A stretch of DNA of 64,000 nt from Streptomyces sp. SPB162 (GCF_029504575.1 NZ_JAQFII010000001.1:2144501-2208500); one strand, 5' to 3'. Shown: positions 1 through 8,684, counted from the first letter of the stretch. The notes: generated by a model not told the origin, from the letters alone. A program made the numbers and translations.

Positions 1-1
1 G

Positions 2-457
2 GTCTTCTCGTCCCGGCCCGAGGTGCTCGCGCACAACGTCGAGACGGTGCCGCGCATCTTCAAGCGGATCCGCCCCGGCTTCCGCTACGAGCGCTCCCTC
101 GAAGTGATCACCAAGGCCCGCGAGGCCGGGCTGGTCACCAAGTCCAACCTGATCCTGGGCATGGGCGAGGAGCGCGAGGAGGTCAGCCAGGCGCTGCGAG
201 ACCTGCACGACGCCGGCTGCGAGCTCATCACCATCACGCAGTACCTGCGGCCCTCGCCCCGGCACCACCCCGTCGAGCGCTGGGTGAAGCCGCACGAGTT
301 CGTCGAGCTGAAGGACGAGGCCGACGCGATCGGCTACGCCGGCGTCATGTCCGGGCCGCTGGTCCGTTCCTCGTACCGCGCGGGCCGGCTGTTCCAGCAG
401 GCGATGGACCGCCGCCGGGAAACGGGCGAGCACTCGGTGGCGGCGCAGACGGTCTGA
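2..457 (+). CDS. lipA: Lipoyl synthase, C-terminal part (5' end outside window)
   Basis: This is the 3' part of lipoyl synthase, the radical-SAM enzyme that inserts two sulfur atoms into protein-bound octanoyl groups to make lipoyl cofactor for 2-oxoacid dehydrogenases and the glycine cleavage system. The reading frame is open from the window edge. The visible 151 residues contain the family signatures [34 protein letters not shown] and [19 protein letters not shown], and end with the usual [29 protein letters not shown] tail split here as family-typical C-terminal text. The cysteine clusters that bind the iron-sulfur centres lie upstream of the window. In Streptomyces lipA normally follows lipB. 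Identity is secure; only the start is missing. Confidence 0.96.
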   Translation, partial: VFSSRPEVLAHNVETVPRIFKRIRPGFRYERSLEVITKAREAGLVTKSNLILGMGEEREEVSQALRDLHDAGCELITITQYLRPSPRHHPVERWVKPHEFVELKDEADAIGYAGVMSGPLVRSSYRAGRLFQQAMDRRRETGEHSVAAQTV

Positions 458-592
458 CGCCCGTCCCCGTCGGCCCGGCATCCCGCCCGGTCGGCCTATC
501 GGCCCCGTCGGGACTGACGGGCACCTCTGAGGCTGTGCGAATCCCCACTCCGGCCGGGTGAAACCCTTCTCGGGCCGTGTGAGACCCCTCAC

Positions 593-624
593 GGTGACGC
601 GGTGCGACTCAGCACCGCGTCACC
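593..624. terminator. Strong hairpin downstream of lipA
   Basis: A perfect 13-bp inverted repeat (593-605 GGTGACGCGGTGC against 612-624) encloses a 6-base loop. No T-run follows, as is common for actinomycete terminators. It lies 136 bases after the lipA stop and 66 bases before the next promoter. It probably ends lipA transcription, though a cis-regulatory role is possible. The rest of 458-785 holds no gene that I can support. Confidence 0.55.
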
Positions 625-689
625 TGCTCCGACCAGCCGTGCGGCGCGGCGAAGCGGAATCAGGGGCCGTTTCGAGGTTTCATGCGAGA

Positions 690-718
690 TTGACCGTGCG
701 GTCACGGGCTGGTAACAC
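690..718 (+). promoter_or_regulatory. Housekeeping-type promoter for the 80-aa gene
   Basis: A -35 element TTGACC (690-695) is followed after a 17-base spacer by a -10-like TAACAC (713-718). This is a good match to the HrdB/sigma-70 pattern. The predicted start of transcription is near 725, about 60 bases before the start codon at 786. Confidence 0.6.
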
Positions 719-785
719 AGTGTGGCGAGCCTGGTTCACGCACGTTCATGCGATTCCGAGGCGTCCTGAGTCCTGAGGGGGACCC

Positions 786-1028
786 ATGCAGGTTGAGTCC
801 GCACAGCTCCAACAGAGCACCCTCCACCCCAACGTCACCGTCACCGGGGCCCTGCGCGCCATGGAGGCGCTGCTGCTCGGCGGGGGTCAGCAGACCGCCC
901 GTCGCAACGCCTGGTCGGCCGTGGTCGAGGACCGGCGTCGGGCCAAGGACCGGCACGAGGTGCAGCACGTGATCGAGGCGCTGAACGCGCCCACCGGCGG
1001 CCTGCACACGGGGCCGGATTCCTTCTGA
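786..1028 (+). CDS. Conserved small hypothetical protein (80 aa)
   Basis: An 80-residue soluble protein with no signal peptide or membrane segment. A purine-rich ribosome binding site (TGAGGGGGA) sits just before the ATG. It begins MQVESAQLQQSTLHPNVTVT and is rich in Ala, Gln and Arg, with a basic, probably helical middle (VVEDRRRAKDRHEVQHVIEA). I recall a protein of this kind in the same place, between lipA and a DUF4191 gene, in other streptomycetes, so position and codon use support a real gene. No domain or function is recognisable. Confidence 0.75.
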   Translation: MQVESAQLQQSTLHPNVTVTGALRAMEALLLGGGQQTARRNAWSAVVEDRRRAKDRHEVQHVIEALNAPTGGLHTGPDSF

Positions 1029-1096
1029 CGGGCCGGCCGGCTCCTTGAGGGCCACCGATGCGCCCACCGGCGCGCGGGCCACGTATCCTGTGCCGC

Positions 1097-1777
1097 ATGG
1101 CGAGGAAGGAAACATCCGAGAACCCTGGGCGTCTTCAGCAGATCGCTCAGACCTACAAGATGACCAGGCGGGCCGACTCCAAGGTCGGGCTCGTCGTTGC
1201 GGCTGTGGGAATCGTCACCTTCGGTGTCATCCTCGCCCTCGGCTTCTTGATCGACCACCCGATCTACGCGGGCATCCTGGGCTTGCTGTTCGCGTTCCTC
1301 GCGATGGCCATCGTCTTCGGCCGCAGGGCCGAGAAGGCCGCCTTCGGGCAGCTGGAGGGCCAGGTGGGTGCCGCCGCGGCGGTGCTGGACAACGTGGGCC
1401 GCGGCTGGACCGTGACTCCGGCGGTCGCGATGAACAAGAGCCAGGACGTGGTGCACCGTGCGGTGGGCAAGGCCGGCGTGGTGCTGGTCGGCGAGGGCAA
1501 CCCGAACCGGGTGAAGGCCCTGCTCGGCGCCGAGAAGAAGAAGGTGGCGCGCGTCGTGTTCGACGTGCCGATCACCGACATCATCGTCGGCAACGAAGAG
1601 GGCCAGGTCCCGCTCAAGAAGGTGCGCACGACGCTGCTCAAGCTGCCGCGCGTGCTGGCCGGACCGAAGGTCACCGAGGTCAACGACCGTCTGCGGTCGC
1701 TCGGCACCCTGATGAGCAACATGCCGATCCCGAAGGGTCCGATGCCGAAGGGCATGCGGATGCCGAAGGGTCGCTGA
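1097..1777 (+). CDS. DUF4191 family membrane protein
   Basis: A 226-residue integral membrane protein. After a charged N-terminus (MARKETSENPGRLQQIAQTY) come two adjacent hydrophobic segments at about residues 30-52 and 56-75. A long cytosolic domain follows, ending in a proline/lysine/methionine-rich tail with repeated MPxPKG/MPKG units. The domain order matches the actinobacterial DUF4191 family, whose function is unknown. The ATG at 1097 was chosen over an in-frame ATG at 1058 because it begins the family-typical MARK.. sequence. It lies in the lipA-glnA interval, as I recall for other Streptomyces, but no link to lipoylation or nitrogen metabolism can be read from the sequence. Confidence 0.85.
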   Translation: MARKETSENPGRLQQIAQTYKMTRRADSKVGLVVAAVGIVTFGVILALGFLIDHPIYAGILGLLFAFLAMAIVFGRRAEKAAFGQLEGQVGAAAAVLDNVGRGWTVTPAVAMNKSQDVVHRAVGKAGVVLVGEGNPNRVKALLGAEKKKVARVVFDVPITDIIVGNEEGQVPLKKVRTTLLKLPRVLAGPKVTEVNDRLRSLGTLMSNMPIPKGPMPKGMRMPKGR

Positions 1778-1801
1778 CCCCCGCACCGCTACTGACCACA
1801 A

Positions 1802-1844
1802 CGCCCTGGTGGGCCCGGCGAGCCGGGCCCACCAGGGCGTTTTT
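1802..1844 (+). terminator. Rho-independent terminator
   Basis: A long GC-rich stem (CGCCCTGGTGGGCCCGG.. pairing with ..CCGGGCCCACCAGGGCG) with a 3-4 base loop is followed directly by TTTTT at 1840-1844. It lies 25 bases after the DUF4191 stop and can serve the convergent RDD gene as well. Confidence 0.9.
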
Positions 1845-1893
1845 CGCTGACTTCCCGCTGGCTTCCCGCTGAGTTTCCGCTGAGTTCCGCTGA

Positions 1894-2361
1894 CTAGATC
1901 CGGACTTCGACGGATCGGGCGGCCTTGTCGTGCAGCCCCCGTCCGTCGCGGTCCCACACCATGGCCGGGATCACCAGGAGCAGCAGGACCGTACGCAGCA
2001 CCACGGGGCCGATGCGGAGCCGTCCGCCGCCCAGGCCGACCACCCGCAGGCCGAGCAGCCGCTTGCCGGGGGTGCTGCCGAGGGTGCCGAGGGTGAGGAC
2101 GCTCAGGGCGCCGAAGAGGGCCAGCGTCCAGGGATTGGACGCGTGGACGTCACGGTGCGCGATCAGGCCGTATGCGATCACCAGGCAGAGCGTCCAGTCG
2201 ACGAACACCGCCACGAACCGCCGGCCGACACCGGCCAGCGAACCCGGCCCGTCCTTCGGCAGCCCCAGGCGTTCGCCCCGGTAGCCGAAATCCGTGCCCA
2301 TCTGCTCGGCCGCCGCGCGCGGTCCCGAGAGCCACGACCCGAGTGCTTCCCTGTTGTCCAC
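1894..2361 (-). CDS. RDD family membrane protein
   Basis: A 155-residue membrane protein of the RDD family, in which conserved Arg and Asp residues lie in or near the membrane segments. The motif RRFVAVFVDWTLCLVIAYGL supplies the R and D of the first helix. A second helix (ALFGALSVLTLGTLGSTPGKRL) and a third (VLRTVLLLLVIPAMVWDRDG) follow, the last ending in the typical GLHDKAA. Some RDD proteins have been linked to ion exchange, but the function here is unknown. The gene is transcribed divergently from glnA across a short interval that holds a GlnR box. Confidence 0.85.
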   Translation of the reverse strand: MDNREALGSWLSGPRAAAEQMGTDFGYRGERLGLPKDGPGSLAGVGRRFVAVFVDWTLCLVIAYGLIAHRDVHASNPWTLALFGALSVLTLGTLGSTPGKRLLGLRVVGLGGGRLRIGPVVLRTVLLLLVIPAMVWDRDGRGLHDKAARSVEVRI

Positions 2362-2439
2362 CCGTCCACCGTACTGTGCCGTCCCGCGTCCCCCGTACGG
2401 TCCCTTCGCTCCCGGCGCGCGACACTCACGACCTAGCGG

Positions 2440-2477
2440 TTAACCTCGACGAAACAAATGGGTCATGCTTGGGAAAT
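2440..2477 (+). promoter_or_regulatory. GlnR operator upstream of glnA
   Basis: Four pentamers are spaced exactly six bases apart: TTAAC (2440-2444), GAAAC (2451-2455), GTCAT (2462-2466), GAAAT (2473-2477). This is the a-n6-b-n6-a-n6-b pattern (gTnAC-n6-GaAAC twice) of the actinomycete nitrogen regulator GlnR. It ends 97 bases before the glnA start, so GlnR activation of glnA in nitrogen limitation is expected. It also lies 78 bases from the divergent RDD gene. Confidence 0.85.
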
Positions 2478-2574
2478 CCCCGATCCCTATGGTCGGGGCC
2501 AGCGTGCGCCATCGCACTGGCCGCGCCTCGTGTTGCCATCCCGGACTCTTCGAGCCGGGTCTAGGAGGAGTTGG

Positions 2575-3984
2575 ATGTTCCAGAACGCCGACGACGTCAA
2601 GAAGTTCATCTCGGACGAGGACGTCAAGTTCATTGACGTCCGCTTCTGTGATCTGCCCGGAGTCATGCAGCACTTCACGGTCCCGGTCAGCACCTTCGAC
2701 CCGACCGAGACGCTGATGTTCGACGGGTCGTCGATCCGCGGCTTCCAGGCCATCCACGAGTCCGACATGGCGCTCGTCCCCGACCTCACCACGTCGCGCC
2801 TGGACGCGTTCCGCAAGGACAAGACGCTCAACATCAACTTCTTCATCCACGACCCGATCACCGGCGAGCAGTACAGCCGTGACCCGCGGAACGTGGCGAA
2901 GAAGGCCGAGGCCTACCTCGCGTCGTCCGGCATCGCCGACACCGCGTACTTCGGCCCCGAGGCCGAGTTCTACGTGTTCGACAGCGTGCGCTTCGCGACC
3001 AACGCCAACGAGTCGTACTACCACATCGACTCCGAGGCCGGCGCCTGGAACACCGGCTCCGAGGACAACAACCGCGGCTACAAGGTGCGCTACAAGGGCG
3101 GGTACTTCCCGATCCCCCCGGTCGACCACTTCGCCGACCTCCGTGCCGAGATCTCCCTGGAGCTGGAGAAGTCCGGCCTGCAGGTCGAGCGCCAGCACCA
3201 CGAGGTGGGCACGGCCGGCCAGGCCGAGATCAACTACAAGTTCAACACGCTGCTCGCGGCGGCCGACGACCTCATGCTCTTCAAGTACATCGTGAAGAAC
3301 GTCGCCTGGCGCAACAACAAGACCGCGACCTTCATGCCGAAGCCGATCTTCGGTGACAACGGCTCGGGCATGCACGTCCACCAGTCGCTGTGGACCGACG
3401 GCGTGCCGCTGTTCTACGACGAGCAGGGCTACGCGGGCCTCTCGGACACCGCCCGGTACTACATCGGCGGCATCCTCAAGCACGCCCCCTCGCTCCTCGC
3501 CTTCACCAACCCGACGGTGAACTCGTACCACCGCCTGGTGCCCGGCTTCGAGGCCCCGGTCAACCTGGTCTACTCCCAGCGCAACCGGTCGGCCGCGATC
3601 CGCATCCCGATCACGGGCGCCAACCCGAAGGCCAAGCGCATCGAGTTCCGCGCGCCTGACCCGTCGTCCAACCCGTACCTGGCGTTCTCGGCGCTCCTGA
3701 TGGCCGGCCTCGACGGCATCAAGAACAAGATCGAGCCGGCCGAGCCGGTCGACAAGGACCTCTACGAGCTCGCCCCCGAAGAGCACGCGGGCGTCCCCCA
3801 GGTCCCGACCTCGCTCCCCGCCGTCCTCGAGGCCCTCGAGAACGACCACGAGTACCTCCAGGCCGGCGGTGTCTTCACCAGCGACCTGATCGAGACCTGG
3901 ATCGACTACAAGCGCACCCAGGAGATCGCCCCGATCGCCCTGCGCCCGCACCCGCACGAGTTCGAGATGTACTTCGACCTCTAA
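2575..3984 (+). CDS. glnA: Type I glutamine synthetase (GSI-beta)
   Basis: GlnA forms glutamine from glutamate, ammonia and ATP as a cytosolic dodecamer and is the main ammonium-assimilating enzyme. The 469-residue length is that of the GSI-beta class. Signatures visible are [17 protein letters not shown] (N-terminal beta-grasp), [10 protein letters not shown], the ATP-binding [18 protein letters not shown], and NRSAAIRIP. The adenylylation site is present: LYEL with Tyr397, codon 3763-3765. GlnE, which modifies this residue, is encoded in the same window at 33660-36623. The ATG at 2575 follows GGAGGAG (2564-2570) and gives the standard N-terminus [11 protein letters not shown]. The gene stands alone between a GlnR operator and a strong terminator. 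Confidence 0.97.
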   Translation: MFQNADDVKKFISDEDVKFIDVRFCDLPGVMQHFTVPVSTFDPTETLMFDGSSIRGFQAIHESDMALVPDLTTSRLDAFRKDKTLNINFFIHDPITGEQYSRDPRNVAKKAEAYLASSGIADTAYFGPEAEFYVFDSVRFATNANESYYHIDSEAGAWNTGSEDNNRGYKVRYKGGYFPIPPVDHFADLRAEISLELEKSGLQVERQHHEVGTAGQAEINYKFNTLLAAADDLMLFKYIVKNVAWRNNKTATFMPKPIFGDNGSGMHVHQSLWTDGVPLFYDEQGYAGLSDTARYYIGGILKHAPSLLAFTNPTVNSYHRLVPGFEAPVNLVYSQRNRSAAIRIPITGANPKAKRIEFRAPDPSSNPYLAFSALLMAGLDGIKNKIEPAEPVDKDLYELAPEEHAGVPQVPTSLPAVLEALENDHEYLQAGGVFTSDLIETWIDYKRTQEIAPIALRPHPHEFEMYFDL

Positions 3985-4000
3985 GCACGCGCCGCGCACC

Positions 4001-4040
4001 TGAGCCCGGGCACTCTCCTCGTGGAGAGTGCCCGGGCTCA
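4001..4040. terminator. Bidirectional terminator between glnA and the ArsR-like gene
   Basis: A perfect 18-bp inverted repeat (TGAGCCCGGGCACTCTCC and its complement) surrounds a TCGT loop, 17 bases after the glnA stop. It overlaps the stop codon of the convergent gene at 4038, so it can end both transcripts. Confidence 0.88.
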
Positions 4041-5057
4041 GTCGTTGCCGGGTGGCGACGCGGTCGGGTCGGGGGTGACCGCGGTGAGGGCTTCGCCCAG
4101 GGGGGTTCTGTAGTAGAGGACCGAGCGGCCGGAGCGGGCTCGGTGGAGGAGGCCGGCTTTGCGGAGGACGGTGAGGTGGTCGCCGACCGCGCCGGGGGCC
4201 AGACGCAGGCTCTGGGCGAGTTGGGTGGTGCTCGCGGGCTGGTCCAGCGCGGCCAGGAGTCGGGAGCGCGAGCGGCCGAGAAGGCCCGCGAGGGCGTCCG
4301 GTTCGACGGGGTCGGGGGTCTCCCACAGGGCGGCCGTGCCGCGGGCGGGGTAGACGATCGCCTTCGGCCAGGGGTCGTCGATGAAGGTGGCCAGGTGGGG
4401 CCAGACGAAGACCGACGGGATGAGCAGCAGCCCCTCCCCGGCGAGCGTGGTGGTGCTGCCCGATGACGAGGACGTGCCGCGGATGTCGATGCCGCCGTCG
4501 CGCCACCGCAGGTCGGGGTGGAGGTCGTCGAGGGTGGCCGCCCAGCCCGAGCGGCCGAGGCGGCCGACCCGGTGGACGACGTCACGTTCGCAGATGGCGC
4601 GCAACTGGGGCCAGTCGCGGGCGAGCAGTTCGTGCCAGGCCTGGTCCAGGGCGTCGGCGACCCGCGCGACGACCTCGTCGCCGCGCAGCGTCGCCAGCAC
4701 GCGGGGGTCGCGGGTCGGGCGGGCGGCGAGGCACTGTTCGACCTCCTCGTGGGCCTGGGACAGGCTCGTGGCGCGGATCGCGGCGATGTCGTCGTCCCAG
4801 GACTGGTCGAGTCCGCGGGGCGGCAGCGCGACGAAGTTGGCGCCGAAGGTGCGGGTGTGGAGGGCGAGTGCCGCGTCCAGGTCGGTGTCGCGGCGCAGCC
4901 GCTGGAAGACCGGCATCAGCCGGGCCGACCAGGCGGGTGGCAGCCGCTGCCGGGTGCGACCCTCCAGATAGCCCAGGAGGTTGCACAACTCGAAGGCCGG
5001 CGACAGCGCGAACCGGCTGCGCAGCAGGTCGTCGGTGCCGAACTCGAATCGCCGCAT
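4038..5057 (-). CDS. ArsR-type winged-helix transcriptional regulator (DUF5937-like N-terminus)
   Basis: A 339-residue regulator. The C-terminal 90 residues form a winged-helix domain of ArsR type: LLAALDQPASTTQLAQSLRL, AVGDHLTVLRKAGLLHRARS and GRSVLYYRTPLGEAL. The long N-terminal part (FEFGTDDLLRSRFALSPAFEL..) is the domain found before ArsR HTHs in many actinomycete proteins (DUF5937). No metal-binding ELCV(C/G)D motif is seen, so metal sensing is unlikely. The ATG at 5057 was chosen because it gives MRRFEFGTDDLLRSRFA; a longer frame upstream would run into the divergent MFS gene. The shared promoter region and the small palindrome there suggest it represses itself and the exporter at 5122. 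Confidence 0.82.
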   Translation of the reverse strand: MRRFEFGTDDLLRSRFALSPAFELCNLLGYLEGRTRQRLPPAWSARLMPVFQRLRRDTDLDAALALHTRTFGANFVALPPRGLDQSWDDDIAAIRATSLSQAHEEVEQCLAARPTRDPRVLATLRGDEVVARVADALDQAWHELLARDWPQLRAICERDVVHRVGRLGRSGWAATLDDLHPDLRWRDGGIDIRGTSSSSGSTTTLAGEGLLLIPSVFVWPHLATFIDDPWPKAIVYPARGTAALWETPDPVEPDALAGLLGRSRSRLLAALDQPASTTQLAQSLRLAPGAVGDHLTVLRKAGLLHRARSGRSVLYYRTPLGEALTAVTPDPTASPPGND

Positions 5058-5065
5058 GCTCCAGA

Positions 5066-5083
5066 TTACGTCCCCTGGCGTAA
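5066..5083. promoter_or_regulatory. Candidate operator between ArsR-like regulator and MFS gene
   Basis: TTACG (5066-5070) and CGTAA (5079-5083) form an inverted repeat with an 8-base spacer in the 64-base divergent intergenic region. ArsR-family dimers usually bind such short imperfect palindromes over promoters. Inferred from position and symmetry only. Confidence 0.45.
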
Positions 5084-5121
5084 GAGTCGCCCCTGGGGGG
5101 CACCGCGAACAGGCTCTTCCC

Positions 5122-6372
5122 ATGACGTTCACCCCTGCTCCGCCCCGGCGGACCACCTATCGGGAAGTACTGTCCGACCAGCGCTTCCGGCTGCTCTTCG
5201 CCACCCGGGCGGTGACGATCACCGCCGACGCCCTGCGGATCCTGACCCTCTCGGTACTGATCTTCGCGACCACCGGCTCACCGCTCATGGGCGCCCTGAC
5301 ATTCGGTATCGGGTTCCTCCCGCAGCTCGCCGGCTCGATGCTGCTCGGCTCGCTCGCCGACCGGGTCCGGCCGCGGCGACTGATCGCCGCGGGTTATCTG
5401 CTGGAGTTCGCCGCCGCCGTCGCGATGGCGCTGGCGCATCTGCCGGTGGTGTTCATCCTGGTGCTCGTCGCCGTGGTGGCCTTCCTGACGCCCGTCTTCC
5501 AGGGCGCGTCGAACCGCCTCGTCGCCGAGACGCTGACCGGCGACGCCTATGTGCTGGGGCGGTCGTTGTCCGGCATGTCGTCGTCCGCGGCGCAGTTGCT
5601 CGGGCTGGCGGGCGGCGGGGTCGCCGTGACGTTCCTCGGGTCGCGGCACGCGCTGCTGCTGAGCGCGGGCGCGTACCTCGTCGCGTCGGTCGCCGTACGG
5701 CTGCGGCTGCCCGACCTGCGGGCGCCCGACAAGGGGCCCACGTCCGGATCCGGGTCTCTCGTGCGGCACAGCTGGTCCGGCAACCGGGCGCTGTTCGCCG
5801 ACCGCCGGGTGCGCAAGTTGCTGCTCGCGCAGTGGCTGCCGTCCGCCTTCGCGGCCGGCGCCGAGAGCCTCGTCGTGCCGTTCGCGGGGCGGCGCGGGTT
5901 CCCCGACGGGACCGCCGGGCTGCTGCTCGCGTGCCTGCCGGTCGGCATGCTCGTCGGCAATCTGGTCGTCGGGCGCTTCGTGCTCCCCGCGACCCGCGAA
6001 CGCCTGGTCGCCGTGCTGGTCGCGGTCCTCGGCCTGCCGCTGCTCGGCTTCGCCTTCGGGCCGCCGTGGCCGCTCTGCGCGGTCCTGCTGCTCATCACCG
6101 GCACGGGCTTCGCGTACAGCCTGGGGCTGCAGCGCTCGTTCCTCGACGCGCTCCCGGAGGCCAGCCGCGGGCAGGCGTTCGGGCTGCTCACCTCCGGGAT
6201 GATGACCGTGCAGGGGGTGGGGCCGGCCGTCTTCGGGGCGGTCGCCGAGATGGTGTCCGTGGGGGCCGCCATCTCGTCCGCCGGGATCGCCTCGCTGTGC
6301 ATGGCCGGGTATCTGGCCCGGGAGTCCCGCGGCGCCCGGGTGGGTCCGGCGGAGGCCGTCGGAGCCAGCTGA
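5122..6372 (+). CDS. MFS transporter
   Basis: A 416-residue major facilitator superfamily protein with about ten to twelve hydrophobic helices. The N-terminus (YREVLSDQRFRLLFATRAVTITADALRILTLSVLIF) resembles the DHA-type exporters in which FRxLxxxR precedes helix 1. The loop LLGSLADRVRPRRLIAAGYLLE after helix 2 is the MFS motif A equivalent. The ATG at 5122 gives the MTFTPAPPRRTTYRE start; an in-frame extension upstream would enter the divergent regulator. The substrate is unknown. Its divergent ArsR-like neighbour suggests a regulated efflux pump for a small toxic or signalling molecule. Confidence 0.88.
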   Translation: MTFTPAPPRRTTYREVLSDQRFRLLFATRAVTITADALRILTLSVLIFATTGSPLMGALTFGIGFLPQLAGSMLLGSLADRVRPRRLIAAGYLLEFAAAVAMALAHLPVVFILVLVAVVAFLTPVFQGASNRLVAETLTGDAYVLGRSLSGMSSSAAQLLGLAGGGVAVTFLGSRHALLLSAGAYLVASVAVRLRLPDLRAPDKGPTSGSGSLVRHSWSGNRALFADRRVRKLLLAQWLPSAFAAGAESLVVPFAGRRGFPDGTAGLLLACLPVGMLVGNLVVGRFVLPATRERLVAVLVAVLGLPLLGFAFGPPWPLCAVLLLITGTGFAYSLGLQRSFLDALPEASRGQAFGLLTSGMMTVQGVGPAVFGAVAEMVSVGAAISSAGIASLCMAGYLARESRGARVGPAEAVGAS

Positions 6373-6400
6373 GGCCTCGGGTCAGGGTGAGTCCCCAGAG

Positions 6401-6454
6401 GACGAGCTCTCAGGTCAGGACGAGTTCTCAGGTCAGGACGAGCTCTCAGGTCAG
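6401..6454. repeat. Three tandem 18-bp repeats
   Basis: GACGAGCTCTCAGGTCAG occurs three times head to tail at 6401-6418, 6419-6436 (one C-to-T change) and 6437-6454. The third copy overlaps the stop codon of the histidine kinase gene on the minus strand. Each unit is a multiple of three and contains TCA (TGA on the minus strand), so copy number would not extend the kinase. Confidence 0.9.
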
Positions 6455-7735
6455 GGGGCCCGCGCCCGGCTCCGCGTTCTCCTCCGGTGTGGGGAGGGTG
6501 AGCGTCGAGACGGCGCCGCCGTCGGGCGCGTTGGCGAAGCGCAGCTCCGCCCCGATCGTGCGGGCCTGGCCGATGGCGATCGTCAGGCCCAGGCCGTGAC
6601 CCTTGTTGCCGTTGCTGGTGGGCTCGGTACGGAAGCGCTGCGGGCCGTGGTCGAGCAGGTAGGCGGGATAGCCGTCGCCGTGGTCCCGAACGGTGATGGC
6701 GGGGCCGTCGACGGTCAGGACCACCGGCGGGCGGCCGTGCCGGTGGGCGTTGCCGATCAGGTTGTCGAGAACCCGTTCGAGACGCCGCTGGTCCGTGACG
6801 AGACAGATGTCGTGGACGACGCGGACCTCGGCGGACAGCCCCGACGCGGCGACGGCGCGTTCGGCGAGCAGCCCGAGGAAGTGGGCGTCCGGTTCGACCT
6901 TCTCGGTACGGGAGTCGAGCCGGGATATCTCCAGCAGGTCCTCGGTGAGCCGGCGCAGCGCCTGCACCCGGTCCTGGACCAGTTCGGTGGGACGGCCCGG
7001 CGGAAGGAGTTCGGCGGAGGCGTGCAGACCGGCCAGCGGGGTGCGCAGCTCGTGGGCGACGTCGGCGGTGAAGCGCTGCTCGCTCTGCAGCCTGAGCTGG
7101 AGGGACGCGGCCATGGCGTCCAGGGCCGCGGAGACCGCGGCGACCTCGTCCTGGGCGCTGCTGGGACCGGCCGTGCGGGGGTCGGCCACCCGGGCGTCGA
7201 GGTCGCCCGCGCTGATCCGGCGGGCGACGGCCGCGGTCCTGTGCAGCCGGCGGGTGACCCGGGAGACGGCGAAGATCCCGATCAGCAGTGTGCCGCCGAT
7301 GGCCAGGGCGGAGGACACGATGATCGCCCGGTCCAGCCCCCTGATGCTCTCCGCGCTGCGGGAGTAGTCGAGCGGCACGGCCAGCGCCTTCCCGCCGGCC
7401 GGACCGGCCGCCCACATCGTGCGGCGGCCGTCGACTTCGCCGAACATGGTGCCGCGCTCGCCGCGCAGCGCGAGGTCACGGAGCCGGTCGGGGAGGTCCG
7501 GCGGGTTCAGCGCGGAGCCGCGGCGCAGCGGGTCGCCCGCTATGTACGCCTGGGTGGCGGCGTCCAGCCGGCTCAGGGCGGTGGTGCGGGCCTGGCGGAC
7601 GGTCTGCCGGGTCACCATGACGTGCACGAGGGTGCCGAGGACCAGCGCGACCACGCAGCACATCGCCGTGATGAAGACGGCGGCCTTCCAGTAGAGGGTC
7701 GCCGTCCAGGACGGCAGCCGCCCGCGCGGTCTCAT
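6446..7735 (-). CDS. Membrane sensor histidine kinase (orphan, HAMP-HisKA-HATPase)
   Basis: A 429-residue sensor kinase. Helix 1 is near residues 15-40 (LYWKAAVFITAMCCVVALVL), followed by an extracytoplasmic sensor loop. Helix 2 (IIVSSALAIGGTLLIGIFAV) leads into a HAMP domain (VARRISAGDLDARV). The H-box is FTADVAHELRTPLAGL with His228, the N-box is DNLIGNAHRHGRPP, and the G-box is GNKGHGLGLTIA. The ATG at 7735 overlaps the stop of the upstream lipoprotein gene (ATGA), so the two are probably translationally coupled and the lipoprotein may be an accessory sensor. No response-regulator gene is adjacent, so the partner must lie elsewhere. A GTG at 7750 is an alternative start. Confidence 0.9.
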   Translation of the reverse strand: MRPRGRLPSWTATLYWKAAVFITAMCCVVALVLGTLVHVMVTRQTVRQARTTALSRLDAATQAYIAGDPLRRGSALNPPDLPDRLRDLALRGERGTMFGEVDGRRTMWAAGPAGGKALAVPLDYSRSAESIRGLDRAIIVSSALAIGGTLLIGIFAVSRVTRRLHRTAAVARRISAGDLDARVADPRTAGPSSAQDEVAAVSAALDAMAASLQLRLQSEQRFTADVAHELRTPLAGLHASAELLPPGRPTELVQDRVQALRRLTEDLLEISRLDSRTEKVEPDAHFLGLLAERAVAASGLSAEVRVVHDICLVTDQRRLERVLDNLIGNAHRHGRPPVVLTVDGPAITVRDHGDGYPAYLLDHGPQRFRTEPTSNGNKGHGLGLTIAIGQARTIGAELRFANAPDGGAVSTLTLPTPEENAEPGAGPLT

Positions 7736-8473
7736 CGGGACCGCTTCCACGAGGTGTCGGCTTCGTCGCCGTCGGAACCGGACCCACGGCGGCCGCCGTG
7801 GCCGGGCGGGGTGGCACGCCGGTAGTCGTCGCTCTGGATGGCCATGGCACGCGTCTGCGGGTCCCAGGTGTAGACCGTGCGCTGCTCGTACCCCTCGGAC
7901 GGGGTCGGCTCCTGGACGATGAGGTTCCCGCCGGCCACCTGCACGGACATCGGCTTCGTGATGGTCGCCAGGATGCGGGTGAGCACTCCGTTGTGCAGGG
8001 TGTAGCAGCGCAGCGCGAGGAAGCCGTCGACCATGTCGACGCCGAAGACGGCGTCGGCCTTCCCGTCACCCGTCAGGTCGTAGTACTCGGGACTGCGGAT
8101 CGGGCATCTGGGGTGCCCGGCGGCGCCCGGCCGGCAGGCGGCGGCCTTCGCCGCGGTGTCCTGGTCCAGCGCGTCCGTTCCGGTGCGCGCGTCCGGGGCC
8201 GCGGCCATCTCGGCCTGGATGACGGCGACGGGATCCACGCTCCTGATGTCCCCCGAAGTCACCTTGGGTATGCCGGGCACCCGAAACCGCCAGTGCGTTC
8301 TCCGGCTCCCCGGGCAGTTCGGTGGCCGGCGGCCGGTTGGGCCACAGCTTGGCGGGCGCGGACGCGACGGGCGTCGGCCCGGCACTCTCGGCGTCGTTCG
8401 TCGCGGAGCACCCCGTCATCAGTACGACGGCGCCCGTCCCCAGCAGGGCGAGCACGGTGCGGACGGCGGACAA
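7732..8473 (-). pseudogene. Putative lipoprotein gene with a +1 frameshift
   Basis: The N-terminal part has a lipoprotein signal: hydrophobic LALLGTGAVVLM, then lipobox MTGC. It reads on to LWPNRPPATELPGEPENALA. The rest of the protein (VPGIPKVTSGDIRSVDPVAV..., with the repeat-like YYDLTGDGKADAVFGVD) continues in another frame down to 7732. The frames join if one base is removed from the AAA run at 8284-8286, so one extra base breaks the gene. A TTG start at 8473 fits well because AGGGAGA lies about six bases upstream; an ATG at 8554 is also in frame. The stop overlaps the start of the histidine kinase gene. A secreted lipoprotein co-expressed with the sensor kinase is likely. I cannot tell true mutation from sequencing error. 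Confidence 0.72.
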
Positions 8474-8628
8474 GTCTCTCCCTGCGGCGGTTCGGGACAC
8501 GGGATGGAACGGGGATCGATCCGGGGATCCAGGTCTATTGTCCGACAAGCTCATCCCACCGGCTTGACGCGGGGATGTGCCACCGGTCACGCGGCCGGTG
8601 CTGTTCCTGGAGACCTCGGAGGAGATGC

Positions 8629-8684
8629 CCCGGTCGGAGGAGGTCCACCGGATCCTCCCGGTCGGAGGAGGACCACCGGATCCT
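8629..8684. repeat. Two tandem 28-bp repeats in an intergenic region
   Basis: Two adjacent 28-base units (8629-8656 and 8657-8684) differ at a single position. Each contains CGGTCGGAGGAGG and ends CCACCGGATCCT. They lie in the 342-base gap between the lipoprotein gene start and the end of the oxidoreductase gene. No convincing gene, promoter or terminator was otherwise seen in this gap. Confidence 0.88.
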
